Shown here piece after piece: positions 44,487 through 54,271 of a DNA stretch of 64,000 nt. The notes beneath the pieces are model-generated. The model worked only from the letters and a program-made list of their open reading frames with translations. It searched no databases and was not told the DNA's origin. Origin of the DNA: Phycisphaerae bacterium (GTDB lineage Bacteria; Planctomycetota; Phycisphaerae; Sedimentisphaerales; Anaerohalosphaeraceae); the NCBI GenBank assembly GCA_018052735.1, contig JAGPMT010000009.1, forward strand, positions 1 to 64,000, written 5' to 3'. The position numbers were made by a program, and so were the translations under genes. Within the stretch, counting starts at the first letter, position 1, and every line of letters begins with the position of its first letter.

Positions 44487-44963
44487 TTATTTGCGGCGAA
44501 GCAGCAGACCGCCAAGACCCAGCAGAAGCATCGTTGCCGGTTCGGGAATCACTTCCTTAACTGTGACTATATAACTGGAAACGGGTGCATCATACGATTG
44601 GTCATAATCAAAAAGATCAAACTTGTAGACTTCACCCGCTGCACCAGCAAGATAATCTAACTTTACCCAATCACCAGCTAAAGCAGGGCCTAATTCGTTG
44701 GATATTGTAAAATCCCATCCGCCATATGTAGCTGCATAATCAACCAAAGCTTTAGGCTTTGCAGGATCAGCAGCCGGCAAAAGTTCCACATTTATGGGAT
44801 TAATGTTTCCATACAAACCACCTACAATTCTTCCACCAGCAGGTCCACCAACCAGCACCGAAAATGCCTCTCCCGGCGCTACTTCAGACGGAACGGTCAC
44901 ATAATATGCGCTTGCCAGCGAGGCAACACTCATAACCAAAGCCAATACCATCAACTTCTTCAT
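44487..44963 (-). CDS. Small PEP-CTERM exported protein
   Basis: The product has 158 residues from MKKLMVLALV. The ATG at 44963 is chosen because AAAGGAG lies 7 bases ahead; the adjacent ATG at 44966 is the alternative. A signal peptide ends near ASLASA. The C-terminus has PEPATMLLLGLGGLLLRRK, a compact PEP-CTERM sorting signal. The mature domain (YYVTVPSEVAPGEAFSVLV, later YDAPVSSYIVTVKEVI) reads like one immunoglobulin-like beta-sandwich, similar to cohesin-type or bacterial surface folds, but no family is certain. It forms its own transcription unit, ended by the strong terminator. Confidence 0.82.
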   Translation of the reverse strand: MKKLMVLALVMSVASLASAYYVTVPSEVAPGEAFSVLVGGPAGGRIVGGLYGNINPINVELLPAADPAKPKALVDYAATYGGWDFTISNELGPALAGDWVKLDYLAGAAGEVYKFDLFDYDQSYDAPVSSYIVTVKEVIPEPATMLLLGLGGLLLRRK

Positions 44964-45059
44964 CATCGTTCTCCTTTCATCATCAGTTTTTTGTTCGAAC
45001 AAACTTAACCGTTAACGTTAACCTGCACTATTTCGATAGTGAAGTGTGTGTCTGTCAAT

Positions 45060-45926
45060 TTAGTCATTGCAGTCTGTCGGCACAGTTGACTTCTGGAAGT
45101 AAGCAAGAAGGATATTAATATCCTGGAAGCCTACTCTAAATGTACCTTTACCAATAACTTCAGAGCTTCTGGAAAAGTCTGCAGCAATCCACGGGCTTGT
45201 TACAGGGTCAACATAAGCCTTTTGGAAGCCGTTAAGCAGAATCTGAATATCATTGAATCCAACCCAGAATGTTCCTTTACCAATCACTTCTGTTGCGCCA
45301 TTTGCATCACCATGGCACTGACGGGGGTTGCACCAGCTGTCGGGCTTGCCGACGGCGACCCACTGAGCATAGCTGGGATTGGTTGACGGAATGCAGTCAA
45401 CGGGTCCTGAAGAAACAGTCACGCAGGCCACAGAAGCGATATTGCTGGTCAGAGCTGCATCGCCCACCACGCCGCTGTCCGGGCCGCGGAGGGTATCAGC
45501 CGCAATGCAGACCTCGCCGTCGCCAACGGGGAAGGTAATCAGGTCGCCAGCACCGTTGAAGCCGGCCTGGTTGCCGCCCTGATCCAGAACGCCCATGCTG
45601 ATAACAAATGTCGTTGCGCCGTTGACAGCCACGCCGGCAGCGCCGTCAGCCGCAAACGGATGCCCCTGACCGACTTCGGTATAAGCCGCACCGGCGTCAT
45701 GGGCATAGTCAATGTAAGTATTGAACGCGGGGTTTACCGTCGCGCCGTTAACATCGGTCAGACCGCCGGCAGCCGTCACCTTAATAGCAACGCCGCGAAC
45801 AACAGCACCTTCTGTGTCAATCGTGATGGTAGCCGTACCATCGGTGTTGCCGATCAGACCAAACTGAACGGCCATTGCCGGCGCGCACAGCGCTAATACC
45901 AGCAAACTTGCGAGAATCTTTTTCAT
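45060..45926 (-). CDS. Secreted protein with cohesin-like N-terminus and duplicated dockerin-like repeats
   Basis: This 288-residue protein has a signal peptide (MKKILASLLVLALCAPAMA) and a beta-rich middle (QFGLIGNTDGTATITIDTEG, GVLDQGGNQAGFNGAGDLI), similar in pattern to cohesin-type domains. The last 90 residues contain two near-copies of a 20-residue unit: EVIGKGTFWVGFNDIQILL and EVIGKGTFRVGFQDINILL. Each is followed by an aromatic and FQK, and a DAN or DFS turn precedes each. They have the spacing of type I dockerin duplications, but the calcium-loop Asp/Asn residues are altered by the EVIGKGTF insertion. It is probably a cell-surface or extracellular protein. It lies 96 bases upstream of the PEP-CTERM gene with the same orientation. 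Confidence 0.68.
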   Translation of the reverse strand: MKKILASLLVLALCAPAMAVQFGLIGNTDGTATITIDTEGAVVRGVAIKVTAAGGLTDVNGATVNPAFNTYIDYAHDAGAAYTEVGQGHPFAADGAAGVAVNGATTFVISMGVLDQGGNQAGFNGAGDLITFPVGDGEVCIAADTLRGPDSGVVGDAALTSNIASVACVTVSSGPVDCIPSTNPSYAQWVAVGKPDSWCNPRQCHGDANGATEVIGKGTFWVGFNDIQILLNGFQKAYVDPVTSPWIAADFSRSSEVIGKGTFRVGFQDINILLAYFQKSTVPTDCND

Positions 45927-46507
45927 TGGGACACCTTACCTTTCTCTTTTTCTTCTTTGTGTCTTCTCTTCTATCATCACCCTTGGGGCTCCGCACCTCA
46001 AGGTTTTCTTAAATCCCTTCCTTTAATCCCCCGCAAGAGGAATAACAGCCGCCTTGCGGTCTGCATCACCGCAATCTCGGGACTTGTTTACAATGCTGAT
46101 AATACAATATCTGGCCGGCCGATGCAAGAAAAAAAGAAATTTATCAGCAAAATTTTTCATTAAAACCGCTATATCAGTACTAAAATGGCTGTTATTCATT
46201 TAAGTCTATCCCATACAAGGTTTTACAACGGAATAAACACATCAATTATATGACCTTTTTCCCGAAATCCGTAAAAATCCCTAATTTTTTTCTAATCCAA
46301 GAGTATCCGAAGATCGGCCCCTATCGGGCTTTTGGGCAAAATTGTTCCGTTATCGAAAGCCGCTGCGATGCTATTTTGATCCTTTTACAGCAATTCCTGT
46401 TGGACAAAAACCCTAAAATCTGCCAATATAGAGTGAGTGTTGCAATTTAACCAGTCATCAATAAATACAGCAGCAATTTATACATTGCACTATATACAGG
46501 CGGATAC
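45927..46507. other. Intergenic region between dockerin-like and rodA genes
   Basis: This 581-base stretch carries the divergent promoters of the flanking genes. A hairpin at 45981-46003 (CCTTGGGG with CCTCAAGG, one wobble) is followed on the plus strand by TTTTCTT. It is terminator-like, but no plus-strand gene precedes it; on the minus strand it would lie in the leader of the dockerin-like gene. The region from 46080 to 46500 is AT-rich, with a short frame at 46250-46450 lacking any known similarity. Confidence 0.45.
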
Positions 46508-47830
46508 ATGTTTTGGATTATCTTTCAAGGACGATTTTTCTGGATGCGGCTGATTCTGCTGAGCACCGCAGGTCTTCTTTTAACTATCGGTATTATAACA
46601 ATTTACGCCATCGGCCACCCGCAGCCGGATCAATCCGAAATTCAAGCGGCAATTCCCGACCGTAATCCCGACACACAAACACCTGTTTCACCGGCCGATT
46701 CGCCCGGCACGGTCAGGCAGGAGCACCCCTTGGCTGATGCGTGGAAAAAGCAGCTGGCCTATGCCGCCGGCGGGCTGGTTTTACTGGTCTTGGTCAATCT
46801 GTTCAATTACCAGCGGCTGGGGCCGATCAGCTATCTTCTTTATGGAATTGTGCTGGCGATGCTGGCTGTCCTGCTGCTGGATAAATTTATCGATTTGCCT
46901 TTTGTGCCTTATATCAACGGCACCCGCCGATGGTTTCGAATCGGCTTCGGTCTGCAGATTCAGCCGTCGGAGTTCTGCAAGATTGCCTACATCCTCGCCT
47001 TGGCCTGGTACCTTCGGTATCGGTCCAATTATCGGACATTTCTGGGGCTTGTAGGGCCGTTTGCCCTGACGCTGCTGGCGATGGTGCTGATTCTGCTGGA
47101 GCCGGATTTGGGAACTGTGCTGTTGATGATGCCGATACTGTTTTCAATGCTGTTTGTGGCCGGAGCCAAAGTTCGGCATCTGCTGCTGATTTTATGTCTG
47201 GGCATTGCCGTCAGCCCGCTGATGTGGCACTTTATGAAAAGCTATCAGCGGATGCGGATTTCGGGGGTGCTGCTGCAGAACGAAACAATCTTTCAGGCCG
47301 CCCGCAGCAATCCCCGGCTGGCGGCGGTTCTGGTCGGGGATCCGGACAAGCTGCGGACGTGGAAGCGCGATGAGGGCTACCACCTGCTGCACTCCAAGCA
47401 GGCGATTGCATCCGGCGGATTGCGGGGCTACGGCTTTGCACGCGGGCCGTATGTTCAGTACAGCTACCTGCCGGAGCGGCACAACGACTTTATTTTTGCG
47501 ATGATTGCCCATCAGTTCGGCATTGCCGGAGGAGCCGTGGTGCTTGTTTTGTATATCGTGCTCATTGCCTGCGCCATCGAGCTGGCGTGGCTCAATACCG
47601 ACCCGTTCGGCCGGCTGACTGCTGTGGGAATAGCGGCAATGTTTGCGGTGGAAGTGCTGGTTAATGTCTGTATGACGCTGGGCCTGATGCCCATCACCGG
47701 CCTAACGCTGCCGTTGGTCAGCTACGGCGGCTCCAGTCTGGTTGTCTCGCTGGCTGCGGTAGGTCTGCTCAACAACATCGGCCGGCATCGCCCCTTTTCC
47801 GTGGCTAAAAAGCCCTTCGAATTCGCTTGA
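46508..47830 (+). CDS. rodA: RodA/FtsW-family peptidoglycan polymerase
   Basis: This 440-residue SEDS protein with about ten membrane helices polymerises glycan strands from lipid II. Family features are NGTRRWFRIGFGLQIQPSEFCKIAYILALAWYL (split into NGTRRWF, QIQPSE and CKIAYI), LILLEPDLGTVLLMMP, YHLLHSKQAIASGGLRGYG, and LPERHNDFIFAMIAHQFG with a late LPLVSYGGSSLV. The RNDF-type loop and overall form fit RodA (elongation) better than FtsW (division). An unusual 45-residue hydrophilic Pro/Asp-rich loop sits between the first two helices (about residues 36-80). It is followed by rpsU 272 bases later and seems to stand alone. Confidence 0.9.
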   Translation: MFWIIFQGRFFWMRLILLSTAGLLLTIGIITIYAIGHPQPDQSEIQAAIPDRNPDTQTPVSPADSPGTVRQEHPLADAWKKQLAYAAGGLVLLVLVNLFNYQRLGPISYLLYGIVLAMLAVLLLDKFIDLPFVPYINGTRRWFRIGFGLQIQPSEFCKIAYILALAWYLRYRSNYRTFLGLVGPFALTLLAMVLILLEPDLGTVLLMMPILFSMLFVAGAKVRHLLLILCLGIAVSPLMWHFMKSYQRMRISGVLLQNETIFQAARSNPRLAAVLVGDPDKLRTWKRDEGYHLLHSKQAIASGGLRGYGFARGPYVQYSYLPERHNDFIFAMIAHQFGIAGGAVVLVLYIVLIACAIELAWLNTDPFGRLTAVGIAAMFAVEVLVNVCMTLGLMPITGLTLPLVSYGGSSLVVSLAAVGLLNNIGRHRPFSVAKKPFEFA

Positions 47831-48102
47831 AATTCCTGCAAGGGCCAGCAAAATCACCAATCCCAAGCCTTTTTTGCAGGACAGCACCGCCCGAAAACTA
47901 TATAACTATTTATAAATAAATAAGTTAAGATAATTTTGCCCCGATTGTCCGGCGGTTTTGAACACTTTTTAACTGTCCGGCGGTTAAAAAATATGTAATT
48001 CTGCTTGAATTTTTTGCCCCAGATAATTATTGTATGAGTTTTTACTGCGGATAAAAAAGGCATCGATAACATTTTTTTTAGATTGGAGAGTTTCGAGCGT
48101 TT

Positions 48103-48297
48103 ATGATTAAAGTAAAATCGAGAACCGGCGAAAGCATACAGCAGATGGTCAAGCGGTTTAAGAAGATGTGCGAAAAAGAAGGTCTGATTCGCGATATCAA
48201 GCGGAACAGCTACTTTGAAAAGCCCTCTGAGAAAAACCGCCGCAAGCGCCGCAAATCGCAGCGGATGGCGCGTTTGGTCAGCTCCAGCCGCGTGTAA
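48103..48297 (+). CDS. rpsU: Ribosomal protein bS21
   Basis: This 64-residue basic protein reads MIKVKSRTGESIQQMVKRF then EKEGLIRDIKRNSYFEKPSE and an Arg/Lys-rich end. That is the standard bS21 pattern of the small ribosomal subunit, where it helps mRNA pairing at the anti-Shine-Dalgarno. Length and charge are normal. GGAG lies about 15 bases ahead of the ATG, a rather long spacing. The gene is followed immediately by non-coding sequence containing a partial copy of uvrB. Confidence 0.95.
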   Translation: MIKVKSRTGESIQQMVKRFKKMCEKEGLIRDIKRNSYFEKPSEKNRRKRRKSQRMARLVSSSRV

Positions 48298-48442
48298 TTG
48301 CAAGTTCTCGAAGGATTCGAGCATCAACCCGGGCAGGCCCGCAGCAAGGCATGTCCGGTTTTTTTGCGCGCTGATTTTTTTGCCACGAATGAACACAAAA
48401 TAGAAACCACGGATGACGCGGATTTTCACGGAAATAAGGTCA

Positions 48443-48611
48443 TCGAGCTGTTTCCCGACAATGCGGTCGAGTACTTTGTCAGCTATTATGATTATTACCA
48501 GCCGGAAGCATACATTCCGCAGCGGGATATCTACATCGAAAAGGATGCCTAGCGCAATGATGAGCTGGACCGGCTGCGGCTTTCGGCAACTGCCAGCCTG
48601 ACCAGCCAACA
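48443..48611 (+). pseudogene. Partial uvrB duplicate with in-frame stop
   Basis: From 48448 to about 48610 the sequence matches the real uvrB at 49906-50068. The translation covers [20 protein letters not shown] and [12 protein letters not shown], then a TAG where uvrB has a TCG (Ser), then [18 protein letters not shown], after which similarity ends. It lacks a start, both flanks of the ATPase domain and everything C-terminal, so it is a dead fragment. Mismatches cluster in the first 65 bases (seven, nearly all synonymous). The next 100 bases differ at only two positions, including the stop. The flank at 48380-48440 consists of CACGGAT-type short repeats, not uvrB. Confidence 0.85.
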
Positions 48612-48621
48612 CAGATGCGGT

Positions 48622-49290
48622 TTATTTGCCGGTTTGCGGTGCTTGTTCTTTCTTTCGGTCTGCCATATAGTCGGCCCACAGGGATTCAAGGGAAGCGCCT
48701 GTCAGCCGGCTGAAAATCGCATCATTATAGTCCCCTTTGCGTGCGGCAGTGTTGATTCTGTTTACAATGCCCGGGCAGCGGTCGGTTTCCAGCCATAGAA
48801 AAAAACCAGCCGCTACGCGGTAGCTGTCACGGTAGCCGTTTGTTTTATTGCTGACGGGAAACCAGCTTTGGGGCTTGCCTTCATAGATGGCCCAGCGGAG
48901 ATAATCAGCAATCCCCTCCGTGATCCAGCCGGGCAGGCGGCTTTTGTAGCACTGAACCACATGCACCAGTTCATGGAAGACCAGTCCGATGTCATCGGGG
49001 TGTGCGGCAATCCAGCCGGACATCACTGTAATCCGGTTATCCGAGGTCCATGCGATGCCGCTGTCGCCCTTACGGAAAACCAGTGCAATATCAGAGGGAA
49101 CCTCAAAATCCCGGGTGGGAATCATATTCAGCAGCCGCGGATGCCACTGCTCAATCAGTTCCTTGGCCCGATCAGCCCATGCCAGCAGATTCGGATCGTC
49201 CCTGATTTGGTCGATATCCACAGTAACTGCCCCGCACGTCCAGCCAATCAGAGCCGACAGTATCAATGCAGTACACACCCGATTTTTCAT
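48622..49290 (-). CDS. Secreted basic-secretory-protein-type peptidase
   Basis: This 222-residue protein starts at ATG 49290, behind TAGGAGAATCGAAG; the frame runs 24 codons further upstream without support. A signal peptide (VCTALILSALIGWTCGA) precedes a domain with H106-E107-x-x-H110 in VFHELVHVVQCY and E125 in GWITEGIADYLRW. This is the HExxH...E layout of gluzincin-like metallopeptidases and of the BSP (basic secretory protein) family. YRVAAGFFLWLET is a further BSP-type segment. It probably acts as a zinc peptidase outside the cytoplasm; the substrate is unknown. It lies between rpsU and uvrB on the opposite strand. Confidence 0.8.
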   Translation of the reverse strand: MKNRVCTALILSALIGWTCGAVTVDIDQIRDDPNLLAWADRAKELIEQWHPRLLNMIPTRDFEVPSDIALVFRKGDSGIAWTSDNRITVMSGWIAAHPDDIGLVFHELVHVVQCYKSRLPGWITEGIADYLRWAIYEGKPQSWFPVSNKTNGYRDSYRVAAGFFLWLETDRCPGIVNRINTAARKGDYNDAIFSRLTGASLESLWADYMADRKKEQAPQTGK

Positions 49291-49675
49291 CTTCGATTCT
49301 CCTAAGTTTACCGTGCCGGACATATTTTTTTCAGTACGCGTATTACACAATCCGTTTTGCAATTGTCAAACATTATTCCGGCTCAGTTGCTTTTCAATCG
49401 CATTAGCCGGCGGCCAAAAGAAGGGGGAAATGCATTTTTAAGGGCGCTTTTGTCGGATTAATAAGATGTTTGAATATGCAGCCGGATGTGATAAGATTAG
49501 GTGCTGCCCCGGGCTGGCAGAGGCGAAAACCACTGGCGGCTTTTCAATCCGGCCGCTTGCAGCCCGACAAAAAAACGGCCGGAGGCGGTGAGGCAATGGC
49601 AGCGGGATTTTACACAGTTGTTCTGCTGTAGGATATTGGGATGAAATCGGGCAGCTTGTGCTGCCGGGCTTTTGT
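49291..49675. other. Intergenic region between BSP peptidase and uvrB
   Basis: About 385 bases holding the promoters of two divergent genes. Frames present (49438-49686 minus, 48989-49441 plus) are shadows or lack similarity. No hairpin, RNA gene or LexA-like operator was recognised with confidence. Confidence 0.45.
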
Positions 49676-51735
<2,060 letters not shown>

Positions 51736-51736
<1 letters not shown>

Positions 51737-52653
51737 TGGCCGGAAAAAAGAAGACAGAAATGGTACGGGAACGGGTGGCCCCGAAAAATATGAAGCGGCT
51801 GGATATGAGCAAGGTCGAACCGCTGATTGATATGGCCATTCAGGAAGATTACGGCAAGGGCGACCCAACCAGCGAGCTGACGGTGGATGCCCAAGCCAGG
51901 GGACGCGGCTTTCTGGTGACCCGGGAGGAAATCGTTGTCTGCGGAATGGGGCTGGCGGAAGCCATCCTTAAAAAATACGACAAGCGGCTTGTGCTGAAAA
52001 CCCTGATTCACGACGGCGAGCGGGCCAATGTGGCCGAACGGCTGGGCATTATCGAAGGCCCTCTGCGGTCGATGCTCAGCGCCGAGCGGGTGGTGCTCAA
52101 TTTTCTTCAGCGGCTCTGCGGCATCAGCACGATGACGTGGAAGTTTGTCAGCGCCGTCCGCGGCACAAAGGCCAAAATCTACGACACCCGCAAAACCACC
52201 CCCGGCTGGCGGGAACTGGAAAAATATGCTGTCCGCTGCGGCGGGGGATACAACCACCGGATGAGTCTGGGCGATGCGGTGATGTTCAAGGACAATCACA
52301 TTGCCGACTTGGGCGAAAAATTTGAGCCCAAGCTGGCGCAGATGGTGGCACAGGCCCGCCAGTATGAGCATGTCAAATTTGTCGAAGTCGAAGTCGACCA
52401 CGTGGACGACCAGCTCGACCGCGTTCTGCCGATCCCGGGCATTGATGTGGTCCTGCTGGACAACATGGGCCAGTGGCAGCTGCGGCATGCCGTCGAGCTG
52501 CGCAACAAATTCGGCCGCAAGCCCCTGCTGGAAGCCAGCGGCGGCATTACGCTCAACAATGTGCTGGCCGTGGCCAGCTGCGGCGTGGACCGCATCTCCG
52601 TCGGCGCTATTACCCATTCGGCGGTGGCCGTCGATATCTCACTGGACCGTTAA
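51736..52653 (+). CDS. nadC: Nicotinate-nucleotide pyrophosphorylase (carboxylating)
   Basis: This 305-residue protein makes nicotinate mononucleotide from quinolinate and PRPP in de novo NAD synthesis. Family segments are IQEDYGKGDPTSEL, LNFLQRLCGISTMTWKFV, IYDTRKTTPGWRELEKYAVRCGGG (read as DTRKTTPG and VRCGGG) and HRMSLGDAVMFKDNHI, and near the end EASGGITLNN and CGVDRISVGAITHS. Its first codon overlaps the uvrB stop (TGATG); the GTG three bases earlier is unlikely. The next intact housekeeping gene on the same strand is birA, but an AT-rich orphan gene lies between them. Confidence 0.96.
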
Positions 52654-52820
52654 GACAATCCCCAGCAAGCGGCGACTTTTCGCCGGCACAGCCGGGGCTG
52701 ACAATAAAACAGCCGCTCAAAGGCATGCTTTGCGCCCCTTCCAATGGAAGCCGGGATAGGCCGGCCGGGTGCATTTATAACTGTTTTCAATGGCTTTACC
52801 GTGCCGAAGGAGACAAAAGT

Positions 52821-53381
52821 ATAAACGGCGTAAATGACACAATAATCAGCAATATAGAAACCAGAAAGAGTACGATTTTCAACTTCCTTCGTCGGTGGCC
52901 AGAAAAATTCAATGAGTACAAGGAAAGCAATCCCAAGATACAGGAAGAAAAAGCTCTTTTAACCAAATACCAAGGTAATTTTTATGAAATTGCTTTGGGC
53001 TGGGATGTTCGACCGAAAAGTTATGATGAACGATTTGGTTGGCGTCGTTTCGATACTGATGGCTGCCTAACAATTGATGATACACTGGTCATTATCGAAG
53101 TAAAAATTTCAAAGCCCGGTACTGAATACGGCTATTGGAATGCGTTCTCACAGGGCTTGATATACTCTTTCCAGCAAAAACAAGATGAACCCGGAAAGGA
53201 TTTTCTGGTACTGTGCATTATCCTTGATTGGGGAAGAGCCGCCAAAAGAAAACTCAATGAATGTGAAAAAGAGATACTCGATTTATTTCGTCCGCATCGC
53301 ATTTATTTTCTGCGGGTCAGCATGGCTGACAAGCCGTTTATTGAGCACAACCTGAATACAGACTGGAGCGTTATTGCATAA
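52821..53381 (+). CDS. AT-rich orphan with PD-(D/E)xK nuclease-like core, no ordinary start codon
   Basis: The coding-like sequence runs from about 52821 to a stop at 53379-53381 (about 186 residues). It contains F-D-T-D-G (77-81, numbered from 52821), E93-x-K95 in LVIIEVKIS, and QGLIY (111-115). Together these form an acidic residue, ExK and QxxxY series as in RecB-like restriction-type nucleases. The region is AT-rich against nadC and birA. No ATG, GTG or TTG in frame fits: the only Shine-Dalgarno-like run, GAAGGAGA at 52806-52813, is 7 bases ahead of an ATA. A distant ATG near 52722 would add unrelated sequence. Either a rare ATA start is used or the 5' end is damaged. The upstream part of the open frame (52473-52820) is a nadC shadow plus spacer. 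Confidence 0.55.
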   Translation: MNGVNDTIISNIETRKSTIFNFLRRWPEKFNEYKESNPKIQEEKALLTKYQGNFYEIALGWDVRPKSYDERFGWRRFDTDGCLTIDDTLVIIEVKISKPGTEYGYWNAFSQGLIYSFQQKQDEPGKDFLVLCIILDWGRAAKRKLNECEKEILDLFRPHRIYFLRVSMADKPFIEHNLNTDWSVIA

Positions 53382-54255
53382 GACGGCAGAGACAATTGAT
53401 ATCGGCCGGATAGAGGCTGCCCGGCAAAACGCTGTCATCGGCAGGAAACTTATTGTCTTCAAATCCACGGCTTCAACCAATGACGCCGCATGGCGGTATG
53501 CTTCCCGGCCGGACCACCACGGCCTGTGCGTGCTGGCCGAACACCAGACCCGCGGGCGCGGGCGGCGCGGGCGCCGGTGGCACAGCCAGCCGGGGCAAAG
53601 CATTTTGTGCTCTATCCTGCTGCTGCATCAGTCCATCGGGGCAGAACTGCTGACGCTGACGGCGGCGGTGGCGGCCGCTGAGGCGATAAACCGAATCCTG
53701 CAGGCCCAGCCGCATCCGCCGGCCGGCAGGGCAGGCCCAGCCGCCTGCTGCATCAAATGGCCCAATGACATCCTGCTCAGCAATAAAAAGGCGGCCGGCA
53801 TTCTGGTGGAACAGCAGACCATCCGGCAGCAGCACAATTTTGTCGTCGGCATCGGCATCAACTGCAGCCAGACGGCCGATTTCTTTGACGCCTGCCGACT
53901 CGGCCAGCCGGCCACCAGTCTGGCCATCGAGACCGGCCGTCCCGTTGACCGCACGGCTGTCGTGTGCGAATGGCTGGACCAATTTGAATACTGGCTTGGC
54001 CAAAGCAGCGCCCACACAGCGGTCCCTGCGGACGGGACGGGCAGCCGGGATCTATTCGAACAGAATCCGGTGATTGTCAAATGGCTGGAGCTGTCCGGCA
54101 TGTTAGGCCGCCGCGCAACCGTGGAATGCAACGGCAAACAATACTGCGGCACCTGCCGGGGGATTCATCCGGCCGAAGGACTCATTCTTCAGCTCGACGG
54201 CGGCGGGCTGGGCTTTTTTCACGCCGCCCAAACCAGCCTGCTTGCCCTTGCATAG
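53374..54255 (+). CDS. birA: Biotin-protein ligase (catalytic domain only)
   Basis: This 293-residue enzyme attaches biotin to carboxylase carrier proteins through biotinyl-AMP. Signatures are STASTNDAAWRYA, the adenylate-binding GRGRRGRRWHSQPG, KWPNDILLSNKKAAGILVEQ and VVGIGINC. A C-terminal SH3-like cap follows (LGRRATVECNGKQYCGTCRG). The N-terminal helix-turn-helix of repressor-type BirA is absent, so it should be only an enzyme. The start is the TTG at 53374, which overlaps the stop of the orphan nuclease-like gene and has GGAG 8 bases ahead; no better start precedes STASTN. Extra Pro/Ala-rich residues near 105-120 lengthen one loop. Confidence 0.93.
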   Translation: MHKTAETIDIGRIEAARQNAVIGRKLIVFKSTASTNDAAWRYASRPDHHGLCVLAEHQTRGRGRRGRRWHSQPGQSILCSILLLHQSIGAELLTLTAAVAAAEAINRILQAQPHPPAGRAGPAACCIKWPNDILLSNKKAAGILVEQQTIRQQHNFVVGIGINCSQTADFFDACRLGQPATSLAIETGRPVDRTAVVCEWLDQFEYWLGQSSAHTAVPADGTGSRDLFEQNPVIVKWLELSGMLGRRATVECNGKQYCGTCRGIHPAEGLILQLDGGGLGFFHAAQTSLLALA

Positions 54256-54271
54256 CGCACGTTCAGGCCGC

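Noticed and set aside
47946-47990. Direct repeat TGTCCGGCGGTT after rodA
   Set aside because: Two 12-base copies about 30 bases apart can arise by chance or local slippage; no structure or operator role could be supported.
52473-52820. N-terminal part of the frame that runs into the orphan nuclease-like gene
   Set aside because: It is the plus-1 shadow of nadC followed by spacer; only the part after about 52821 behaves like coding sequence.
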